64,000 nt of DNA, taken from NCBI GenBank assembly GCA_022478985.1, contig JAKSZP010008054.1, forward strand, positions 93,413 through 157,412. The letters are read 5' to 3'. The notes under the pieces are model-generated. The model saw only the letters and a list, made by a program, of their open reading frames with translations, made no database searches and had not been told where the DNA came from. Of this stretch, positions 57,713 to 64,000 are shown piece after piece. Both the position numbers and the translations under genes were made by a program. How positions within the stretch are numbered: position 1 is the stretch's first letter; every line of letters begins with the position of its first letter. This stretch comes from Massospora cicadina (taxonomy: Eukaryota > Entomophthoromycota > Entomophthoromycetes > Entomophthorales > Entomophthoraceae).

Positions 57713-58399
57713 TTGCTTTTACAGGTTATTCAAGCATATAAGTCTTCCACTAAAGAGTCCAGTATTCCTTCCCAATGTAACAGTCAGGTTGAAATGATCA
57801 TTAAATTTTTGACTCAAGATTTTGAAATCTGAATCTTAAGTCAATTTGCGTTTGAGGATTTGCAGCCAAGGTTGGGCTCAGCACTGGGCTGTGACCCTCC
57901 TGAGCTATTCTTTAAAATCTTAAGTACCTAAAGAATAGTGCAGGAGAGGATCCCCATAAGGGCAACCTTAAAAGGTTGGTTCTGCATGATTTCTGATCTC
58001 AGTTCAGAATTCTTTCTCATTTCCTGAATGTTGAAAATTAACCAGATAAGTTCCTCCAATAATTAATTAATTTAGGATAAAATAGACCAATTCCGTTGGA
58101 ATGACTTATTGACTGGATTTTGTGGTTATTTAGGTTATTGCTTGGTAGTTGCTCTCCAATATGGCTTTAGATCAATCAGTATTCTGCCAAGTTAGGGAGC
58201 TAGGATCAAGCAGGGCCAATTGTTGGCCCCAAATTAGTATATTGATCATGGCGACTAATAGCCAAGGGTAATCCAATTGATTTAGATATAATATGCTGGC
58301 GGAATTGAAGATCTGAGTTTGAGGTGGCCAAGGTTGTTACCATCGCCTCATATATACTAATCAAATATCGCCTGAGAAATGCAATTCCCCAAGTGATTG

Positions 58400-59170
58400 A
58401 CTAGGAGAGTCAAAACGTGTTGTTAGCAAGAAGCAAAGAAATAACAAAATTACCCAAGTGGGAAATGATGTTTCTGGTGCATACTTGTAAGTCAAATCCA
58501 ATTTGGCATTAATTTTTATATATGATAATTTATACATCTCACCAACAAATGGAGTCTGAGGATGAAGTTAAAACTAATATTTGGACATCAGGTAGGAAGA
58601 AGAGAGGTTTGACATTAGGGAAGTTAGAAGCGCAGCAGAAGAAAGAGAGTAGTTTTCTGGAAGATCAGCAATGAGCTGATAGGTTGGCAATGGGTGCTGT
58701 AGCCCTTTGTACATATAGATACCTGCGCTTCCCTTTCAATAAACATCTCTCTTTGCTTATTCTCCCTTTTGATTTAAGTTTATGTTTATTCTTATGGGTT
58801 GAGGTTTATACTGGGGGATCCCCAAATGGCGTGGGTGACACGCCAAGGGGTCAGCTGGCGCTGATGGCCCCAACGCCTAAGACAAAATGGCAAGAGTTGG
58901 CCAGTCTTCATACTGTTTGGCTTGCCAGGAATCAGAGCCTACCGTCGCTGGAAAAGTGACTTTCTGACACTGTTCTCGCTAGTTCTCTCTGGTTGCCTTG
59001 GGGCCGCCCTTGCCTTGTCTTACTTGGCTCCTGTGGCTAATCAAGTTTTTGTATTCTAGCAAAAACGTTGGATTTTTGTGGCTTGATCCGCTTGAATACT
59101 CTGTCTTTTCCTTGTGTTGTTTGTGGCGCCAAATACTATCAGGATAAAATTCATCCGCATGTTTTTATAT
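58400..59170 (+). other. Unidentified GC-richer insert in the right-hand Ty3 element
   Basis: It falls between integrase and RNase H, where no host sequence of this length is expected. 58660-59140 keeps CpG and has TACATATAGATA near 58708 and CAATAAACA near 58738, like the promoter and poly(A) part of an LTR. GTGGCGCCAAATACTATCAG at about 59124 resembles a primer site. A 91-codon frame (58684-58959) resembles nothing I know. Possibly an LTR or small retroelement; ends not found. Confidence 0.35.
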
Positions 59171-59759
59171 CATGAATAAATAAAACTAGACTAATTTTAG
59201 GGTCAAAATTCTCGCTTACCTGATTCATCTTCTCTCACTTTTAAGTTTCGATAGATTCAAGGTCAAATTGGTCAGGGTCTGAAGTGTAAACACTTACCTT
59301 AAGATTCACCTCATATATAAATTCTTTCATATCAAATTTCAGCACCAATCCTAAGGCAAGGTGGCAATTATAAATTGGGACGTTTTCAATATTTACACCC
59401 AATAGTATTGATTTTGATCCATTCATAAGTTTTTCAGGCTCTTACATTTTCCAAGGTATTATGGGCTTACATTATAACTGGTACCCATTCCAAAGATCAC
59501 AAGTATATTAGCTAGTCAGTTTTGACTTTATTATATAGCAACCCATCAAATCAATTCATATTTTGAGTGTGCTTTCTAACAACTTTTGAACTGTTCATCT
59601 TTGTCCTCCTGGAAATTAGGCATCATGAGTAGGTCATGCACCCTTAAGCTTTGTTATTGTCTAAATGTAGTAGGGGCAATATGGTCAGTTCAACTAAACT
59701 CATGTGCTTCATTCCAGCTCTAGGGACGATGTTCATGCCATAGTGCTAAGGTTTGAGAG

Positions 59760-60310
59760 CTCAATGTAATAATCTCCCTGTCAGATCTTATATGTTTTGC
59801 AGCCATTTTAGAGAAGTATGGTTTGTAAAAACTGTAAATTTTGTATCATACAAGAAGGGCCAGAAATGTTTCACTTCAAAAAGAGCAGCTAGGCACTCTT
59901 TCTCCATGCTGCAGTAATTTTATTCAGCTTTTTGAAATCGTCTTGCTGTAATAAAACACCGAATTGCCAATGACTTCCTCATCTAATTACAAGAGAATGG
60001 CTTCTACAGCTAGGTCAAAGGCATCTGTAAACAGGATGAATAACTTTCCATAATTTAAATAGTGCAAAGTTTTTCTCTTCAACAAACTTTTACTTCACAG
60101 TCTTGACAGCAGTTTTTTGCTCTACTCCCCACATGAAAGGGATATACTTTTTTAGTACTAGATGGTCCTCATGAAAGGGATATCTTTGGCAAGCAAATGG
60201 ACAATAGGTTTGGAAAGTTGATCGAAAATAAGGATAAATTGGCAGTAATATTGTTGTAATTTGGGAGTTTGACCACCCATAGGATAATGAATCTAGTAAT
60301 AAACCCATAT
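59760..60310 (-). pseudogene. RNase H remnant (right-hand Ty3)
   Basis: YGKLFILFTDAFDLAVEAIL, then LDEEVIGNSVFYYSKTI with a following Met-Glu-Lys type segment near 59910. These fit the start of a Ty3 RNase H (family D-A-S-x-x-A-x-G-A-V-L). The upstream connection region has QLSKPIVHLLAKDIPF. A micro-insertion interrupts it at 60146-60169. Confidence 0.7.
60146..60169 (-). mobile_element. Micro-insertion with target duplication, copy 2
   Basis: 24 bp between perfect 14-bp repeats catgaaagggatat (60132-60145, 60170-60183). Minus strand: AGGACCATCTAGTACTAAAA, then AA and GT. Same core and same 5' end as the insert at 35763-35781. Confidence 0.82.
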
Positions 60311-61589
60311 TGCTTTATAGATATCAACTTTACCCTCATCCTGATTATCACTATCATATATTTTTCTGACCAATTTGAACAAATCCCAGAATTTTATTAT
60401 TTTCTTTACATTTGTCCCAATTTATCCCCATCATACACTTTGCTGACATTTATAGAGCAGAATCACCTCATTTAATATCATCCATACCCTTTCCCAAATT
60501 ATCAGTATAAAGCAGATTGATTTCTGATGATCTGTCATCAGATATTTAACTTGCTTTTCAACCACCAGTATTAAGCGTTTATAGGTATTTGATATGTTCC
60601 CAAGTTTCTGGTAGGTATTAATTCCAATTGGCCCGCTGTCTCTTATTTCAATAATATTTTCAGCTTCCCATATTTAAGAATTTATAGAATTTACTTTATG
60701 ATTCAAATTCTAAAAGATCAATTACTATCCACTTGTTGACTAAATGCTCAGTTTCCAAAACCATTTTCATTCCCATCAGTCAGTTTTAGCTACATGATTC
60801 TTCCATCAGTCCCAAATGTCTTTGTTGAATTTCAAATAAGTGATCTCGTTGGATTTGTACCAATACCCATGTCAATTAAAACTCTTAATCTGCTACTGAC
60901 GTTGAATGGATGATTACTCAGATGCTACTATGGGTTACCAGATTACCACAAGATGTGCCTGACCTTGGACAGTCAAACGACAGGTTTCAGAGAGCTTAAT
61001 TCACAGGTTATTAGTGCACCAGAAGGAGATAACTCTAGAAGATTTGGAAATTGAAATGATAGCTGAATGAATAGAGGCCAGGGTATAAATTGTATGGCCT
61101 TGCATTTTATATAAAAAGTATGTGGAGTTGCACAACCTGGTATCAACTCTGCCCAATGGGACGTGTTGCTAGACTAACTAGTTACTATTAGTCCTAAAGG
61201 AACGTGTACTCCTTTTATTCTAGATCCATCTTCGCTGGAAAGTACAATACAAGACTACAATGGAAGTGAGAATTATATAATAAAGACTTATTTAGCGAGC
61301 ATTACATTTATTTCTGAGGTATAATGTGTTTTTACAGTCACTTGTTTTAGTGCCAAACATAACTGTGCAATCTCGCCCAGTTTCAACCAAAGTTTTAAAA
61401 ATTATTCCATTATTCCTAAAAAACACCTGAATATTATGAAGGCTCACCAGATTATGCATCTTGGAGATAGCTTCGCCTTATTCTACATGGACCAAATTTC
61501 TTCCTACAATATTTAATGTCCTAAAAGTCCAATTCCTGTAGAAAAAAGGTACATTTTGCAGGCTTTAATTTAATACAATTCTCTCTTAG

Positions 61590-62110
61590 CCATTGAAAAC
61601 TGACTTAAGGTGGTCCAGATGATTGGTAAAGGCTTTTAGAATATTTCTATGTCATTCAAGTATACAATCACACAGCCTAATTTGAGATCTTGCATGATGT
61701 GATACATCATATTTGAAAGGAGGCGGGAGCATTTCATAATCCCTGAGGGAGCTGGGTAGGGCAAAAATCCTTCTGTGAATATTAGCTCGCATTATTCTTA
61801 GTTTTCTATTGACAAACTTATCTGCCAATAACCACTGGCAAGTTCCATTGAGGAGAAGTACTTTGATCTAGAGAAAGGCCAGAGAATTGTCAATTTGTGG
61901 AATTGAATAGCTGTCCTTTTTGGTGAGGTTATTTAACAATCTGTAATTTATCAATATTCTGTGACCACCTTTTTTTCTTTATAAGTAATAGTGGGGATAA
62001 TATGGAATCTGTGAGGACACAAGTAAGCCTATTCCAATAGTTAATTGAGCTCAGTCTCATGTATCGCTCCTCTATATTTGCTTCCCATAAGGATCAAATT
62101 GTATCGGTGT
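61590..62110 (-). pseudogene. Reverse transcriptase remnant (right-hand Ty3)
   Basis: In broken frames: LTKKDSYSIPQIDNSLA, YFSSMELASGYWQI near 61800-61880, NAPASFQ near 61715-61735, and VIVYLNDIEIF at about 61645-61680, where the family has Y-L-D-D. The first loop Asp is therefore Asn. Confidence 0.75.
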
Positions 62111-62599
62111 TAAATCTCCTATATCTATATCATTTTTAAAGTCTTTAATGTGACCCTATTCGACATTTGACCTAGAGAAATCATATTGATAGTCTTCAAG
62201 TAGTTGATGCAATTTCTCAAGTTCCTACTGATTTAACTTATTGGAAATTTGGACTTGAGGAATGGCACAAATTAAATTTTTAGTGGGTATGCTAAAATCA
62301 AGGTGAGTGCCAATAAAATGTAACATGTCAATGTCATCAATGGGAACTTAATACATTTCCCAATCTCATAATGTTCCTGACTAAGATATCTTGGTTGATT
62401 AAATTCCCAAGTATTAGCTCAATTGGCCACTGATAATCTGGGTTGAGGATTCCTGGTAAAAACTCTTGGTTCAAATATACTGACTCCATTGATACTAGTG
62501 ATATATATAGAAAACAGTTTGGGGGTATACTTAGGGATACGTTGGTAGAAACCACTCCTTGTTATCCTGTTTTAGTCTTTACCTTCTTGGTAGTATAAA

Positions 62600-64000
62600 T
62601 AGAATGTCTTCTGCTGTGACTAATGAGTCAAGGAGAGGTTTCATATTTTTTCAGAGGTAATTATCATAAAGGTAAAGCGGAAACAGAGTACTTGACCAGA
62701 TAAAAGTAATCCTTATTGCTGGAGCCTTTTTTATCTAGTACAAGGGGGACTTCGTGGTTGAGGAGTGACAAATATCCTTATTTCAGTTTGATAACTCCTT
62801 CATAATAGATTATAAATTGTGTCCTGTTGAGTACATTGTGTTGACTGTTGTCAAGGGCAACTACAGGGGCTGAAAATACTATTTGCCAACCTAATTTGGC
62901 AGAGATGAGTATGCATCTATCGCCTTGGTGTTATTTTTATGGCAGAACTATACTCTTGAGTGTATTTAAGTCTGGGGAGAGCTTATTCTTCTTAAAAGTT
63001 GGGGCGACAGAACATTGATAGGTGATCACATATCCAAAATAGTTTTAGCTCAGACCTTTTGAACTACCTCTTCCACTTTGGTGATGGGTCCTACAAACTT
63101 TGGTAAAAAGGCTTACAACTCTTTGAGGCGGAATTTGCACTGAGCCTTTGGGAAGTCTTGGGATACTTTTTCTTGATCTCCAGGAGACTGAGTGTTAAAT
63201 TTTTGGTCTACTTCAGATGGCTGGTTCTTCTTCTGCGGTATGGTGGAGTTTTGAACGTCTATTGTATGGCGACAATAGACTAGATGGTGACTATAGTTCA
63301 AGATATAACTCCTTGTTAATAGCACCTAAAATTTGTATTCTCCTGTTGCTATTTGGCTGATGGCACGCTGCCCTGATCTTACTGATCCCAAGTAAATTCT
63401 TGACTTAATACAACGTAAAGTATTAGACGTAAAAAGCTTATAAGTTAAACTATGAACTTGTGGTAATATTTGATCGTACTTTGTTAGTATTAACTTGGAT
63501 ATAATTTATAAGGTTCAATATTCATCACATCTTACCCATGACGTCTCATTTTCAATGGCAATTGGCCAGAGGAACACGTAAAATGTCCATTAGAGGGTCT
63601 ACAATCCTTTGACTCAGGGCATCTTGCATGGCCTCAGGGTTGGTGTAAATTTTGTCAATATTCTTAAGACAGCGTTTAATATGCATCTGCAAATAGCTGA
63701 ACTGATTCTATTTCTCAAGCAACTGGCAGCACATAACAAGGTGATTTGTACCATTAATTATTAACTAATTCAAAAATATCAATTGACATTAAAAGATAAT
63801 TTTAACATAGACTGACAAGGCTTATGTGCCCAAGTCATTAAGTTAATACTTAATATTAAGTCTGACTAAACCAAAAAAGCCCTTGAGCCCATGTCATCAT
63901 ATTTAAATATTATTAAGTGGAATTGTTAGGCATGAATCCCAAGTTCAGATATACTTAGGATATTTTTGGTTTATAATTACTGACAATTTAGATTCAGTCA
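62600..64000 (-). pseudogene. Probable gag/protease region (right-hand Ty3)
   Basis: This is the position upstream of RT on the minus strand. Short hydrophilic frames only (for example 63113-63325). No knuckle or capsid motif is visible, so the label is positional. The 5' LTR must lie beyond the window. Confidence 0.35.

Larger units (their letters stand above)
56043..64000 (-). mobile_element. Degenerate Ty3-type retrotransposon, running off the window
   Basis: Minus-strand order from the right: gag-like region (about 62600-64000), RT (about 61590-62110), RNase H (about 59760-60310), integrase (57178-57712), then an LTR (56043 to about 56950) that matches 1499-2300. Gaps between domains are larger than normal, so other sequence is inserted. 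Very decayed. Confidence 0.75.

Overview
The window is a transposon graveyard from a large, AT-rich eukaryotic genome, most likely a filamentous fungus. The main argument is the one non-transposon gene: a Zn(II)2Cys6 regulator (29485-30487, minus strand) with a 49-bp GT-AG intron and the start of a fungal middle-homology region. Tad/L1-like LINEs, a chromodomain Ty3 element, Helitrons and a Tc1/mariner relic fit a TE-rich fungus; the exact clade cannot be told from the sequence. I see no bacterial operons, rRNA, CRISPR array or intact tRNA gene.

Layout. 1-6.5 kb: AT-rich sequence with an old LTR fragment, tRNA-derived SINEs (one a dimer) and an inverted-repeat module. 6.5-28.5 kb: one LINE of about 8 kb (6514-10651 plus 24599-28472, 14-bp target duplication), split by a minus-strand Ty3 element (10652-24598, 5-bp duplication). 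That element is itself split inside its reverse transcriptase by a plus-strand chromovirus (13543-21419, 5-bp duplication). This is three nested insertions whose order of arrival can be read directly. 28.5-31.1 kb: a CpG-retaining island with the regulator gene. 31.1-49.7 kb: a scaffold of repeat modules (here called E, F and M) split by Helitrons, a short internally deleted LINE, SINEs and a second full-length LINE (38568-48707, minus), which carries its own nested SINE and a 1.9-kb gag-only retroposon. 49.9-55.8 kb: a SINE, a Tc1/mariner relic, a second gag-only retroposon and a solo LTR. 56.0-64.0 kb: another degenerate Ty3 element on the minus strand, running off the window.

Main points. 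(1) Three tRNA-headed SINE families and the gag-only retroposon share one 3' tail of about 35 nt, which suggests one retrotransposition machinery. (2) The gag-only retroposon has two complete copies of about 1.9 kb with 15- and 19-bp target duplications, encodes a zinc-knuckle protein and has no reverse transcriptase. (3) Two micro-insertions of about 20 bp carry the same core and an A-run, each between perfect 14-15-bp target duplications. (4) One SINE has a head resembling the SRP/7SL Alu domain. (5) Retroposons recur at the same target sites. Almost all element proteins are broken, and at least six catalytic aspartates have become asparagine, as expected from C-to-T decay. Several start codons in open frames are TTG-like, so starts of relic frames are not given weight. 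All identities rest on motif reading by eye; no alignment or search was run.
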